DNA from: Acidobacterium sp.
GTDB taxonomy: Bacteria; Acidobacteriota; Terriglobia; Terriglobales; Acidobacteriaceae
Assembly: GCA_003166955.1 (NCBI GenBank)
Contig: PMUI01000056.1
Span: 1 to 45,111 of the forward strand
Direction of reading: 5' to 3'
Length of the DNA: 45,111 bases
Shown: positions 28,543 to 37,064 of the stretch, piece by piece
Layout of the letters: the number at the start of each line of letters is the position of its first letter
How positions within the stretch are numbered: position 1 is the stretch's first letter
Made by a program: the position numbers and the translations under genes
The notes under the pieces: generated by a model
What the model saw: only the letters and a program-made list of their open reading frames with translations
Told to the model about the DNA's origin: nothing
The model's database searches: none

Positions 28543-29319
28543 GTGCTGACCCCCGCAGAACAAGATCGTCTGTGCGTCGTCCTGGTCAACAGCCGCAACC
28601 CGCTCAATATCGGCGCAGCCGCCCGCGCCATGTCCAACTTCGGATTTCCCCACCTGCGCGTGGTTCATCCCTACGCCGTGGCTTTTCGGGAAGCGAAGTC
28701 AGCCGTCGATGCCGAGCCGGTCCTCACCGCAGCTGAGCAGTTTGACCAGCTAGCTGAGTCCGTCGCGGATTGTTCGCTCGTCGTCGGCACCACCGGCGGC
28801 GCCCGGCGCGACCTCCAGGAGCCGCTCTACCCTTTGCAAGCCGGCGCCGAAGTCGTTCGCGCCCACCTCCGCGCCGGTTCCAGAGTCGCGCTCCTCTTCG
28901 GATCGGAGAAGGTCGGATTATCCAATCACGATCTGAGCCATTGCCAGCTCCTGCTCCGTATTCCCACCCGAACCGGCCACCCCTCCATGAACCTCGGCCA
29001 GGCGGTCGCCATCGTCATGTACGAGCTCATTCGCCAGACGCCCGCGGAGTCCGCAGACGAAGCCCCCGGCACGCCCGCCCTGGATCATCCGCCCATCGCT
29101 ACCGCCCAGGAAAGAGAGCGCCTCATCGCTCTCCTGCTGGAAGCTCTGTCCATCAACGGCTACCCGCATCGCGCCGCGGAAGCCGCAATAGAAGAGAAGC
29201 TCCGCCGTCTGGTGCGCCACCTCGCCCTCACTCCGCCCGACCTGCGTGAGTGGCTCAGCCTTCTTCGACAACTCCTCTGGAAACTCCGCGCCTCAAAAAC
29301 TCCGCCTCCCGGGGATTGA
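28543..29319 (+). CDS. trmJ: TrmJ-like RNA 2'-O-ribose methyltransferase (SPOUT family)
   Basis: 258 residues. SPOUT motif 1 is VVLVNSRNPLNIGAAARAM (about 12-30), motif 2 is ALLFGSEKVGLSN (about 114-126) and motif 3 is PSMNLGQAVAIVMYEL (about 147-162), which together form the SAM-binding trefoil knot. The order and the C-terminal helical extension resemble TrmJ, which methylates position 32 of tRNAs; a sibling TrmH-family specificity is possible. The frame opens only after a TGA at 28534, so the GTG at 28543 is the earliest good start; there is no clear Shine-Dalgarno sequence. It ends 22 bp before the convergent arsR stop codon. Confidence 0.88.
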   Translation: MLTPAEQDRLCVVLVNSRNPLNIGAAARAMSNFGFPHLRVVHPYAVAFREAKSAVDAEPVLTAAEQFDQLAESVADCSLVVGTTGGARRDLQEPLYPLQAGAEVVRAHLRAGSRVALLFGSEKVGLSNHDLSHCQLLLRIPTRTGHPSMNLGQAVAIVMYELIRQTPAESADEAPGTPALDHPPIATAQERERLIALLLEALSINGYPHRAAEAAIEEKLRRLVRHLALTPPDLREWLSLLRQLLWKLRASKTPPPGD

Positions 29320-29340
29320 ACGCCGCGGAGGCAGTAAAAC

Positions 29341-29748
29341 TCAAACCGCGTTCGCCCCCAACTTCGCAGGCACCGGCGCTCCCTGCAGCGCGACCAGCCG
29401 CTGCGGCTCGCAACACGCCCTGCCCAGCCGCACCAGATCGGACTGCATCCCGCGATCCGCCTTCAGACTCTCGAGCGTCGTTCGCAGAATCGCCGCCGCT
29501 CCCGCATCCGCTGGCGTCTCCAGGCTATAGTGCATCCATTTCCCCTCGCGCCGCGCCTTCACCATTCCCGCATTCCGCAGATACGCCAGGTGTCGCGAGA
29601 TCTTCGGCTGGCTCTGTCCCAAAATCTCCACGAAATAGCACACGCACACCTCGCGGCCATTCATCAGATTCAGCAACCGCAGGCGCGTGCGGTCGGAGAA
29701 CGCGGCAAACATCCGCGCCAGATCGAAGGTCTTGGCCGTTCTCCCCAT
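29341..29748 (-). CDS. arsR: ArsR-family metalloregulatory repressor
   Basis: 135-residue winged-helix repressor. The N-terminal helix (FAAFSDRTRLRLLNLM) leads to the metal site EVCVCYF with Cys35 and Cys37, the ELCVCDL-type arsenite site on helix alpha3. The recognition helix is SQPKISRHLAYLRNAGMV (46-63) and the wing is ARREGKWMHYSL. A CC pair near the C-terminus (RACCEP) could add a ligand. The ATG at 29748 is chosen; the frame extends to 29850, but that part overlaps the divergent promoter and arsM. It is divergent from arsM-arsC-acr3 with 89 bp between starts, so it probably represses both directions until As(III) binds. Confidence 0.93.
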   Translation of the reverse strand: MGRTAKTFDLARMFAAFSDRTRLRLLNLMNGREVCVCYFVEILGQSQPKISRHLAYLRNAGMVKARREGKWMHYSLETPADAGAAAILRTTLESLKADRGMQSDLVRLGRACCEPQRLVALQGAPVPAKLGANAV

Positions 29749-29753
29749 ACCCG

Positions 29754-29830
29754 GAAATATACGCCTGAAATATACGTATTGACAGATGTGTCCGACGAGC
29801 ATACATTCGGATTGACATATATGAAGGGGG
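29754..29830 (+). promoter_or_regulatory. ars promoter and operator region
   Basis: A sigma-70-type promoter, TTGACA (29779-29784), 17-bp spacer, TACATT (29802-29807), faces arsM. Just upstream GAAATATACG occurs twice (29755 and 29767), a candidate ArsR site. AGGGGG at 29824-29829 is the arsM ribosome-binding site. A second TTGACA (29813-29818) is too close to the start to be a -35 for arsM. Confidence 0.8.
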
Positions 29831-29837
29831 CCCCGCA

Positions 29838-30722
29838 ATGTCAACAGCATCCGAAATCCGCGAAGAAGTAAAACAGAAATACTCGACCGCTGCCCGCGCC
29901 GTCGCCGAAAACACCAATGTCCAGGCCTGCTGCGACCCCGCCCTCCGCTGTTGCGACCCCATCACCACCAACCTCTACAGCGACGGCGAAAAGGGCCTCA
30001 TCCCCGAGAAGGCTGCCCTGGCCTCCCTCGGCTGCGGCAATCCAACCGCGCTCATCGAACTCCACCCCGGCGAAGTCGTCCTCGACCTCGGCTCGGGCGG
30101 CGGCATCGACGTGCTCCTCTCCGCCCGCCGCGTCGGCCCCACCGGCAAAGCCTACGGCCTCGACATGACCGACGAAATGCTCGCCCTCGCCCGTGAAAAT
30201 CAGCGCCAGGCCGGCGTCCACAACGTCGAATTCCTCAAGGGCGAAATCGAAAACATCCCCCTCCCCAACAACTCTGTCGACGTCATCATCTCCAACTGCG
30301 TCATCAATCTCTCCGCCGACAAAGACCGCGTCCTCCGCGAAGCCTTTCGCGTCCTCCGTCCCGGCGGCCGTTTCGCCGTCTCCGATGTCGTCGTCCGCGG
30401 CGAGGTCCCCGCCGCCGTGCGCGAAAGCATGCTGCTCTGGGCAGGCTGCATCGCCGGTGCCCTCGAGGAAAACGACTACCGCGCCCGCCTCACCGCCGCC
30501 GGCTTCGCCGCAATCTCCGTCGAGCCCACCCGAACCTACAACATCGAAGATGCTCGCCAGTTCCTCACCGAAGCCGGTATCGACGTCGACACCATCGCCC
30601 CGCAGATTGAAGGCAAGTTCCTCAGCGCCTTCATCCGAGCCGCAAAACCAGAAGCCAATGCAGTCCAGCCCTGCTGCGCCCCAGGCTGCTGCGCCCCTGT
30701 CAAGGCCGAGGCAAAGGAGTAA
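29838..30722 (+). CDS. arsM: ArsM arsenite S-adenosylmethionine methyltransferase
   Basis: 294 residues. The SAM site is DLGSGGGID (83-91). The three cysteines that bind arsenite in characterised ArsM are present: Cys66 (LGCGNP), Cys154 (SNCVIN) and Cys204 (WAGCIAG). An N-terminal [10 protein letters not shown] motif (31-40) and a C-terminal CCAPGCCAP tail add further thiol pairs, as in many bacterial ArsM that hand As(III) to the active site. It methylates trivalent arsenic to mono-, di- and trimethyl species. First gene of arsM-arsC-acr3; the stop at 30722 is 3 bp before arsC, with AGGAG overlapping the stop region. Confidence 0.96.
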   Translation: MSTASEIREEVKQKYSTAARAVAENTNVQACCDPALRCCDPITTNLYSDGEKGLIPEKAALASLGCGNPTALIELHPGEVVLDLGSGGGIDVLLSARRVGPTGKAYGLDMTDEMLALARENQRQAGVHNVEFLKGEIENIPLPNNSVDVIISNCVINLSADKDRVLREAFRVLRPGGRFAVSDVVVRGEVPAAVRESMLLWAGCIAGALEENDYRARLTAAGFAAISVEPTRTYNIEDARQFLTEAGIDVDTIAPQIEGKFLSAFIRAAKPEANAVQPCCAPGCCAPVKAEAKE

Positions 30723-30725
30723 CCG

Positions 30726-31217
30726 ATGCCCAGTCACTATAACGTCCTGTTCCTCTGCACCGGCAACTCCGCCCGCTCCATCATGGCCGAGGCGATTCTC
30801 AACCACCGCGGCAAAGGGCGTTTCACGGCGTACAGCGCGGGCAGTCATCCTTCCGGTCAACCGCGCCCAGAGGCGCTGACCCAGATCGAATCCTCCGGAT
30901 TATCGACCACCGGCCTCCGCAGCAAATCGTGGGACGAGTTCGCGGTGCCAGAAGCGCCGAAGCTCGATTTTGTCTTCACCGTCTGCGATAACGCTGCGAA
31001 GGAGCAATGCCCATACTGGCCCGGCCAGCCGATGACCGCGCACTGGGGCATCCCCGATCCGGCAGCCGTCAAGGGCCCGCCGGAGGAGATCGCGCGCGCT
31101 TTTCGCGATGCCTTCGTCGTGCTCGACCGCAGGATAGGTTTGTTCCTGTCCCTGCCGCTCGGCACCCTCGATCAACTGGCCATCAAACGCGAAATCGACA
31201 CCATCGGTCGCTCGTAG
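30726..31217 (+). CDS. arsC: thioredoxin-coupled arsenate reductase (LMW-phosphatase fold)
   Basis: 163 residues. The P-loop CTGNSARS (CX5R, Cys11-Arg17) and the redox relay cysteines Cys87 and Cys95 ([10 protein letters not shown]) match the pI258-type ArsC, which uses three cysteines and thioredoxin; the DPA segment near 111 supplies the general-acid region. It reduces As(V) to As(III), the substrate of ArsM and Acr3. Start ATG at 30726, with AGGAG just upstream. It is translationally close to arsM and 22 bp before acr3. Confidence 0.95.
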   Translation: MPSHYNVLFLCTGNSARSIMAEAILNHRGKGRFTAYSAGSHPSGQPRPEALTQIESSGLSTTGLRSKSWDEFAVPEAPKLDFVFTVCDNAAKEQCPYWPGQPMTAHWGIPDPAAVKGPPEEIARAFRDAFVVLDRRIGLFLSLPLGTLDQLAIKREIDTIGRS

Positions 31218-31239
31218 CAATCCGGGGAAGGAAACCCAG

Positions 31240-32322
31240 TTGAAAAAAAGTCGTCTGTCGTTTCTCGACCGTTACCTCACCGGATGGATCTTCGCCGCCA
31301 TGGCCTTCGGCGTCGCGCTGGGCTGGCTGGCCCCCGGAGTCGTGCCGTTTCTCAATCGCTTCAGCGTCGGCACCACGTCGATTCCCATCGCGGCGGGCCT
31401 GATCCTCATGATGTATCCGCCCTTCACCCGCGTCCGCTATGAGGAACTCCACGAGGTCTTCCGCAACAAGCGCGTGCTGGGCCTTTCTCTGCTGCAGAAC
31501 TGGCTGATCGGACCCATCCTGATGTTCACCCTCGCGATTATCTTTCTGCGTGGCTATCCCCAGTACATGGCCGGTCTCATCATGATTGGCCTGGCTCGCT
31601 GCATCGCCATGGTGATCGTGTGGAACGAACTGGCGAAGGGTGACACGCAATACGCCGCCGGACTGGTGGCCTTCAATTCGCTCTTCCAGGTGTTCTTCTA
31701 TTCCGTCTACGCGTGGGTCTTCATCACCGTTCTGCCGCGCTGGTTTGGATTACACGGCGCGGTCGTCAAGATCTCCATCGGTGAGATCGCCCGCAGCGTC
31801 TTCGTCTATCTCGGAATCCCCTTCATCGCCGGCTTCCTCACGCGCACCGTGCTCGTACGTGCGAAGGGACGCGAATGGTACGACCGCAGCTTTGTTCCGC
31901 GCGTCAGCCCCCTGACACTGCTGGCCCTGCTCTTCACCATCGTAGTGATGTTCTCGCTGAAGGGCAGCTACATCGTGCGTCTCCCGCTGGACGTGCTCAG
32001 GATCGCGATTCCGCTCCTGATCTACTTCGTCGTCATGTTCCTCGTGTCCTTCTACATGGGGCGCAAGCTGGGCGCCGACTATTCGAAGACCGCCACGCTC
32101 GCCTTCACCGCCGCCTCGAATAACTTCGAGCTGGCAATCGCCGTGGCCGTCTCGGTCTTCGGCATCAACTCCGGTGCAGCCTTCGCCGCGGTCATCGGGC
32201 CTCTGGTCGAAGTTCCCGTGATGATCGCCCTCGTGAACCTGGCCCTGTATTTCCAGCGCCGATACTTTGCGAATCCAGACTCCAGCGAAGTCGCGGGTGT
32301 CTGCGCGCCCAGCCCCCGTTAG
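31240..32322 (+). CDS. acr3: Acr3-type arsenite efflux permease
   Basis: 360-residue inner-membrane protein with ten predicted helices. The conserved Acr3 cysteine lies in [19 protein letters not shown] (Cys121). Later signatures are [20 protein letters not shown] and [14 protein letters not shown], with the conserved glutamate. It exports As(III) in exchange for protons. The start codon is TTG at 31240, preceded by GGGGAAGG about 8 bases upstream, and the sequence [17 protein letters not shown] matches the family N-terminus. Last gene of the ars operon; no clear terminator follows, and repeats fill the next 500 bp. Confidence 0.96.
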   Translation: MKKSRLSFLDRYLTGWIFAAMAFGVALGWLAPGVVPFLNRFSVGTTSIPIAAGLILMMYPPFTRVRYEELHEVFRNKRVLGLSLLQNWLIGPILMFTLAIIFLRGYPQYMAGLIMIGLARCIAMVIVWNELAKGDTQYAAGLVAFNSLFQVFFYSVYAWVFITVLPRWFGLHGAVVKISIGEIARSVFVYLGIPFIAGFLTRTVLVRAKGREWYDRSFVPRVSPLTLLALLFTIVVMFSLKGSYIVRLPLDVLRIAIPLLIYFVVMFLVSFYMGRKLGADYSKTATLAFTAASNNFELAIAVAVSVFGINSGAAFAAVIGPLVEVPVMIALVNLALYFQRRYFANPDSSEVAGVCAPSPR

Positions 32323-32360
32323 GGAAACTCTGAGTAAGCCGCTGTTTTGAAGGGGCACGG

Positions 32361-32555
32361 CTTCACAGCTTGTAGAAAAATCACACCCCCAACGTGGAGA
32401 CGGCCAGGTTCACCCAATAGCAAGAAGCGGACTCTCCTCCCACCCGAAAGTCAATGCGAATCGATCCTGCGTTTACCCCGAAAGTACTGTCTTGAACCAT
32501 TTTGGGAAAAAAGCACAGGCCCAACTCCGCCCATGCACTTTTCCGCAAGCTGTTT
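32361..32555. repeat. dispersed repeat family 2, copy b, fused to a family 1 stub
   Basis: The landmarks CAGCTTGTAGAAAAA, GCCAGGTTCACCCAATAGC-AAGAAGCGGA, GTCAATG, AAAGTACTGTC, ACCATTTTGG, AACTCCGCCCATGC and TTCCGCAAGCTGTT are in the same order as at 40669. It is directly preceded by a truncated family 1 start (GAAGGGGCACGGCTTCA, 32349-32365). Confidence 0.85.
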
Positions 32556-32584
32556 GGCCTTTCTCCGGCTCTTCGGCGCGCAGC

Positions 32585-32650
32585 TTTGAAGGGGCATAGC
32601 TAGCCGTGCCGTAAACATCAGTGAGAAATGGTCTTTAGCCCCTGAAGGAC
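32585..32650. repeat. dispersed double-hairpin repeat, family 1, copy c (degenerate)
   Basis: TTTGAAGGGGCATAGCTAGCCGTGCC and TTTAGCCCCTGAAGG keep the order of the family, but both stems have mismatches. Confidence 0.75.
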
Positions 32651-32828
32651 GGCTCTCAAAGGCTTAATCAGAGGTTCCTTAGGTTGGATCCGCCGCCCGG
32701 TGCAGGGAAGCCGCCACCATTCATCCGCCCCAACCAACCACCCATCCAAAACTCCCACCCTCGGTCGCAAACCCCGTGCCCCCGCGCGCCCCCAGTGCCA
32801 CACTCTCCGCATTGGGAGGACCAATCCA

Positions 32829-33704
32829 ATGTTCTTCAAAACGAACTTCGTTTCCCTCATCGTCTGCGCCGCGTCCATGCTGCTCGCCCAGCCCCTCCGC
32901 GCGCAATCGCCCTCACCCCAAACCTGGGACCTGCCCCACGCAACCGCCGTCAAAGACCTGGGCCCCCGCACATATCACTTCGACGTGACCTACTACACCG
33001 CCAACCGCACCGGCGAGATTGTCCACCGCCACCAGGTCACCGCCGACTATACCCGCGGCCTCCCCAACAACGAAGTCCAGTGGAAAAACGTCGTCGACGC
33101 GCAAGTCGACGGCGCCACTGCGCCGTTCCCCACCACCCCGAAGCTCGACTTCATGGAAGGCTTACGCTATCGCAACGACATCGGCGCAACCATGTCCCCC
33201 GATTTCTTCAAATCCTTTCCCCCCACCGCCATCATGGAGCGTAACCTCGTCTGGGATACCGGCATGTTCGAGCTCTTCGGCCAGAATTACTTCGACCAGC
33301 TCAAGCTGAACGAGCCTCTGCACATCGACAAAGACCAGGACGTAAAGTTGCCGGACGTGGGAACATTCCGCAACCGTGATGTAGTCCTCGAGTGGGTCGG
33401 CCGCTCCCAGCGCAACGGCCAGGACTGCGCCCTCATCGACTACCGCGCGTTCTTCAACCCTGTCACCATCGCCATGGGTGGCATGACCATGAATGCCCGC
33501 AGCGACTACTGGGGAGAAATCTGGGTCTCCCTCGCCACCAAACAGATCGAGTACGCCACCCTCTATGAAGAGGTCAACGGAGAGATGAAGCTACCCGGTC
33601 AGGACACCCCACAGCTCGTCAGCGTCTTCCGCATCGGCAACTTCACCCCCATCAGCGCGCCTCTCACCGCATCCGCAAACTCAGCCACGAACGCAAAGAA
33701 CTAA
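32829..33704 (+). CDS. secreted hypothetical protein
   Basis: 291 residues. The ATG at 32829 follows GGGAGGA at good spacing and begins a signal peptide (MFFKTNFVSLIVCAASMLLA, cleavage after LRA). The mature part has no domain I recognise. It contains YHFDVTYYTANRTGEIVHRH, a Met-rich AMGGMTMNARSDYWGEIWVS and predicted beta strands throughout, consistent with a periplasmic beta-rich fold. It ends 12 bp before the LytS-type kinase gene and is probably co-transcribed with the kinase and regulator, so it may be an accessory or sensor protein of that system (inference from position only). Confidence 0.8.
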   Translation: MFFKTNFVSLIVCAASMLLAQPLRAQSPSPQTWDLPHATAVKDLGPRTYHFDVTYYTANRTGEIVHRHQVTADYTRGLPNNEVQWKNVVDAQVDGATAPFPTTPKLDFMEGLRYRNDIGATMSPDFFKSFPPTAIMERNLVWDTGMFELFGQNYFDQLKLNEPLHIDKDQDVKLPDVGTFRNRDVVLEWVGRSQRNGQDCALIDYRAFFNPVTIAMGGMTMNARSDYWGEIWVSLATKQIEYATLYEEVNGEMKLPGQDTPQLVSVFRIGNFTPISAPLTASANSATNAKN

Positions 33705-33716
33705 GGACGCAATGCG

Positions 33717-34802
33717 ATGACCGCCGCCACAGCTCCCTTCAAAAACAAATGGGCGTTCTCGCTGCTGTGGACCAACGCTGCCGTGGCGTTAGTGGGCCTG
33801 ATCGTGTTCGCAACCACTCCGGTCCACAACGCCCGCTCCATTCTGCAAACCCTGGCCTTCACCTTTGTCTACGCCAACGTCACCAGCATTCTCGCCCTCT
33901 TTCTCCTCGGCTGGCTGGTCGAAAGACTTGCCGCCCCCAGGGTTCCGCAGTGGACCGTGCTGATTCCCGGAATCGTTCTCTTCACCGCGGGCGGCTGCCT
34001 GTTGGCCCAGGCGCTGCTCACGGCCCTCGGCTTCTCCGCATCCCAGCATTTTTGGCTCGACTACTTCCACTCCCTCCGCATCGCCATGCCCCTCGCCCTC
34101 GTCTTCGGCCTCGGCGCCATGACCCACGGATCCCTCCTCGCCCGTGTGCACCTCATGGAGCACCAGCTCCACGAAAAAGAATTATCCGAAGAGCGCACCC
34201 GCAAGCTTGCCGCCGAATCCCGCCTCCGCTCCCTCGAATCCTGGATCCACCCCCACTTCCTCTTCAACACCCTCAACTCCATCAGCGCCCTCATCCCTCA
34301 GGACCCCGCCCGCGCTGAGCAAATCGTCGGCCGCCTCGCCAATCTCCTCCGCGCCTCCCTCGACACCAGCTCCCACTCCCTCATTCCCCTCCGCCAGGAA
34401 CTCGCCCTCGTCGAAAGCTACCTCGACATCGAGCGCGTTCGCCTCGGCGAAAAACTCCACGCCACCATCGACGTCCCCGCCGCCCTCGCCGAAACCAAAG
34501 TCCCACCCATGTCCATCCAGTCCCTCGTCGAAAACGCCGTCAAGTACGGCATCACCCCGCAGCCCAACGGCGGCGCCATCCTCATCACCGCCGCAGCCGG
34601 CAACAACGGCACCGTCCACATCGACGTCCGCGACTCAGGCCCAGGCTTCGACCTCGCCGCCATCCCCGCCAACCACGGCCTCGACAAGCTCGTCCAGCGT
34701 CTCGACGCCCTCTTCGGCGAAGACGCCACCCTCAAAGTCTTCCGCCCCGGTCCCGGTTCTGACAACGCCTCCATCGTTGAAATGGTCGTCCCACGCCCAT
34801 GA
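33717..34802 (+). CDS. LytS/YehU-type membrane sensor histidine kinase
   Basis: 361 residues. Four hydrophobic segments cover about residues 13-135, then a short coiled-coil linker. The His_kinase domain carries the phospho-acceptor signature HPHFLFNTLN (His178/His180). The ATPase part has VENAVKYG (N box) and DSGPGFDL (G1 box). It phosphorylates the LytTR regulator encoded next; the two genes overlap by ATGA at 34799-34802, indicating coupled translation. Unlike many LytS proteins it lacks a recognised 5TM-LYT sensor motif, so the stimulus is unknown. Confidence 0.93.
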   Translation: MTAATAPFKNKWAFSLLWTNAAVALVGLIVFATTPVHNARSILQTLAFTFVYANVTSILALFLLGWLVERLAAPRVPQWTVLIPGIVLFTAGGCLLAQALLTALGFSASQHFWLDYFHSLRIAMPLALVFGLGAMTHGSLLARVHLMEHQLHEKELSEERTRKLAAESRLRSLESWIHPHFLFNTLNSISALIPQDPARAEQIVGRLANLLRASLDTSSHSLIPLRQELALVESYLDIERVRLGEKLHATIDVPAALAETKVPPMSIQSLVENAVKYGITPQPNGGAILITAAAGNNGTVHIDVRDSGPGFDLAAIPANHGLDKLVQRLDALFGEDATLKVFRPGPGSDNASIVEMVVPRP

Positions 34803-35602
34803 CCCTCCGCGCTTATCTCGTCGACGACGAACCCCTCGCCCTCGACCGCCTCCGCCGCCTCCTCGCGCAAACCGGCCGCGTCGAAGTCCTCGGCGCAACC
34901 ACCAAACCCGAAGAGGCCGTCACCGCCCTCACCGCCAATCCACCCGACCTCTGCTTCCTCGACATCCAGATGCCCCGCCTCAACGGCTTCGAAGTCCTCG
35001 CCCGCCTCCCCACCCAGCCCATCGTCATCTTCACTACCGCCTGGGACCAGTACGCGCTCCAGGCTTTCGGCGTTAACTCCGTCGACTATCTCCTCAAGCC
35101 CATCGAGCCCGAAGCCCTCACCCGCGCTCTCGATAAAGTCGAGCGCCTCCGAGCCTTAAGTCAGGCCTCCGTCGACACCCAGCCCCAGTCCGCCCCAACC
35201 CAACCCGACCTGCAAACCCTCCTCCAACAAATCGCCAACTCCCTCCACGACGCGACGCCCGACTACCCCGACCGCATCGCCTCTCGCCTCGGCGACCGCC
35301 TCTGGTTCCTCAACCTCGACCGCGTCACCCACTTCTACGCCGAAGACAAACTCACCTGGGCCGTCTCCGAAGGCAAACCCCACTGCGTCGACCACACCAT
35401 CGCCCAACTGGAAAAGAAACTCGACCTCAAAAAATTCTTCCGCATCCACCGCGCCACCATCGTCAATCTCTCCTGGATCGCGGAAGTCTCCACCCTACCC
35501 GGCGGAGCCCTCAACCTCCGCCTCAGCGACCCCAAACGAACGGACCTAACCGTAGCCCGCGACCGAGCCCACCATTTCAAAACCAAGCAGGCCTGTAGAT
35601 AG
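34799..35602 (+). CDS. LytTR-family response regulator
   Basis: 267 residues. The receiver domain (1-120) has the acidic pair Asp9-Asp10, phospho-acceptor Asp55 in FLDIQMP, Thr in FTTAWD and Lys in LLKPIEP. After a Gln/Pro-rich linker, a LytTR DNA-binding domain (about 160-263) shows DRLWFLNLDRVTHFYAEDK and FFRIHRATIVNLSWI. It is a cytoplasmic transcription factor controlled by the overlapping kinase gene. Targets are unknown; the preceding secreted-protein gene is a possible candidate. Confidence 0.95.
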   Translation: MTLRAYLVDDEPLALDRLRRLLAQTGRVEVLGATTKPEEAVTALTANPPDLCFLDIQMPRLNGFEVLARLPTQPIVIFTTAWDQYALQAFGVNSVDYLLKPIEPEALTRALDKVERLRALSQASVDTQPQSAPTQPDLQTLLQQIANSLHDATPDYPDRIASRLGDRLWFLNLDRVTHFYAEDKLTWAVSEGKPHCVDHTIAQLEKKLDLKKFFRIHRATIVNLSWIAEVSTLPGGALNLRLSDPKRTDLTVARDRAHHFKTKQACR

Positions 35603-35639
35603 CATCCGCGCCCGCACTCGTCGCTTTCGCCATCCGGGT

Positions 35640-36169
35640 GACTTGTCTCCTCCTTATCTCCGGGCCTCCACGCCGGAATGCTGGCCACGCTCATCGTCGG
35701 CGCCACCCGCACCGCCGCCACCTTCACCACCGATCCGGAAAAGATTCTCGCCCTCCTGAACGAACGCCTGCAGGGCCGGGGCCTCGTTACTTGCCTGGCG
35801 CTCCACATCGAGCGCGATGGAAGTTCCGTTCTCGTCAACGCCGGCCATCTGCCGCCTTACGTCAACGGCAGAGAACTGCCCATCGAAGGAGCGTTGCCGC
35901 TCGGCGCAATTCCCGGCGCCACCTTCTCCGTCCTCCGCTTCCATCTTGCCGAAGGCGACTCCCTCATGCTGATGTCCGACGGCGTCGCCGAAGCCAAAGA
36001 TGGCAAGGGTCATCTCTTCGGCTTCGACCGCATCACAGAAATGCTGAACACGCGCACCACCGCCGCCGGCCTCGCATTCGCCGCACAGAGTTTCGGGCAG
36101 GAAGACGACATCACCGTCCTCACCACCGCCCGCGACCGCGCCTTCGCTCCGCCCCGCCTCAACCTGTAG
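35640..36169 (+). pseudogene. remnant of a SpoIIE-type PP2C serine phosphatase
   Basis: The frame from 35678 gives 163 residues that match only the second half of a SpoIIE phosphatase domain: NAGHLPPYVNGRE, ALPLGAIPG, LMLMSDGVAEAKDGKG, FGFDRI and the final QEDDITVLT. The first half, with the GDVSGHG metal-binding motif, and any sensor domain are missing. Just upstream, GDLS is readable in another frame (about 35638-35649) and GLHAGM in the frame of the remnant, so the junction is scrambled. It could still be translated from the ATG at 35678, but it lacks metal-binding residues needed for catalysis. Confidence 0.72.
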
Positions 36170-36247
36170 CCTGGTCTTGAGAACCCTGGCTAGCCATGGC
36201 CACTCCTCCCCGCGCTCGCTTCTTGCTCGCCTTCCAGCTTCCCGCAA

Positions 36248-36276
36248 TTGACCCACTTACCCAATCCCGATAAACT
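36248..36276 (+). promoter_or_regulatory. sigma-70-type promoter of rplU
   Basis: TTGACC (36248-36253), a 17-bp spacer and TAAACT (36271-36276) lie about 150 bp upstream of rplU. The long leader between them is GC-rich and could fold, as ribosomal-protein leaders often do; I cannot show an L21-binding structure. Confidence 0.6.
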
Positions 36277-36426
36277 AAACAGGTTTGGCGATTCTGCCTG
36301 TCCCGCGTGTCTCCGGGGCCCTCCAGCCGCTTTCCGCCGGAGTTGAAGCACAGTTTCCGCCCAGCTCGAGTTTTGTTATCGCGCCCGCCGTTTCGGTGGA
36401 GTCTCACCCCGGGCGCCGGAGGAATT

Positions 36427-36750
36427 ATGTACGCGGTCATCCGCACTGGTGGTAAGCAGTACCGGGTCTCCCCCGGCGACCTCGTCAACGTCGAGAGCCT
36501 CGCTGCAGGCGAAGACGGCAAAGTCGAATTCGGCGACGTCCTCGGCTTCTCCGGCGAATCCGGCTCGCTCGTCAAGCCGCAATCGGCGAAGGTCCTCGGC
36601 ACCGTCGTTCGCCAGGGTCGCGACAACAAGATCCTCGTCTTCCACTTCAAGCGCAAGAAGCAATACAAGAAGCTCCAGGGTCATCGCCAGGGCTTCACCC
36701 AGGTGCGCATCAGCGAAATTCAGGTCGACGGCAACACCTACACCGCCTAG
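36427..36750 (+). CDS. rplU: 50S ribosomal protein L21
   Basis: 107 residues, the usual L21 length. It starts MYAVIRTGGKQYRV and contains the family signatures VRQGRDNKILVFHFKRKKQYKK and GHRQGFTQVRISEI. The ATG at 36427 has GGAGG 4 bases upstream and matches the family N-terminus; the open frame extends further upstream without support. L21 binds 23S rRNA next to L20 in the large subunit. rpmA follows after an unusually large 314-bp spacer packed with hairpin repeats. Confidence 0.97.
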   Translation: MYAVIRTGGKQYRVSPGDLVNVESLAAGEDGKVEFGDVLGFSGESGSLVKPQSAKVLGTVVRQGRDNKILVFHFKRKKQYKKLQGHRQGFTQVRISEIQVDGNTYTA

Positions 36751-36835
36751 TCGAGCTGGAATGCGTGAAGCCCGTTTTGTATCAGGGCAAGACGCCAACC
36801 GATTAGGGAAACAGCGGATCGTCGGAAGTAGACTT

Positions 36836-36930
36836 GCATTTTGGTGCCGCGCGAGCGGCACGACGGTAAAAGCCCCGGCCTTCAGGCCGGGGAATACAGC
36901 AGTTCTCAACGGGGGCCTTCAGGCCCGGCG
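36836..36930. repeat. hairpin cluster between rplU and rpmA
   Basis: Three stems follow one another: GTGCCGC/GCGGCAC (36843-36860), CCCCGGCC-TTCA-GGCCGGGG (36874-36893) and GGGCC-TTCA-GGCCC (about 36913-36926). A truncated family 1 leader (GTTTTGTATCAGGGCA) sits upstream at 36774. Confidence 0.8.
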
Positions 36931-36988
36931 AGTCGGGTTTTGGTTTTGTATTAGGACACGACTTCAGCCGTGCCGCACGCATCGCAGG

Positions 36989-37058
36989 TTTGAAGGGGCA
37001 CGGCTTCAGCCGTGCCGTAAGGATGAGTTGAGAGATTTGGGGCTTGAGCCCCTGAGGA
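36989..37058. repeat. dispersed double-hairpin repeat, family 1, copy d, next to rpmA
   Basis: Best-formed copy: GGCACGGCT-TC-AGCCGTGCC (36997-37016) and GGGGC-TTGA-GCCCC (37039-37052), followed by CTGAGGAAA. A half copy (GTATTAGGACACGACTTCAG) precedes it at 36948. The GAGG at its end (37054-37057) is the only Shine-Dalgarno candidate for rpmA. Confidence 0.9.
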
Positions 37059-37064
37059 AATCGA

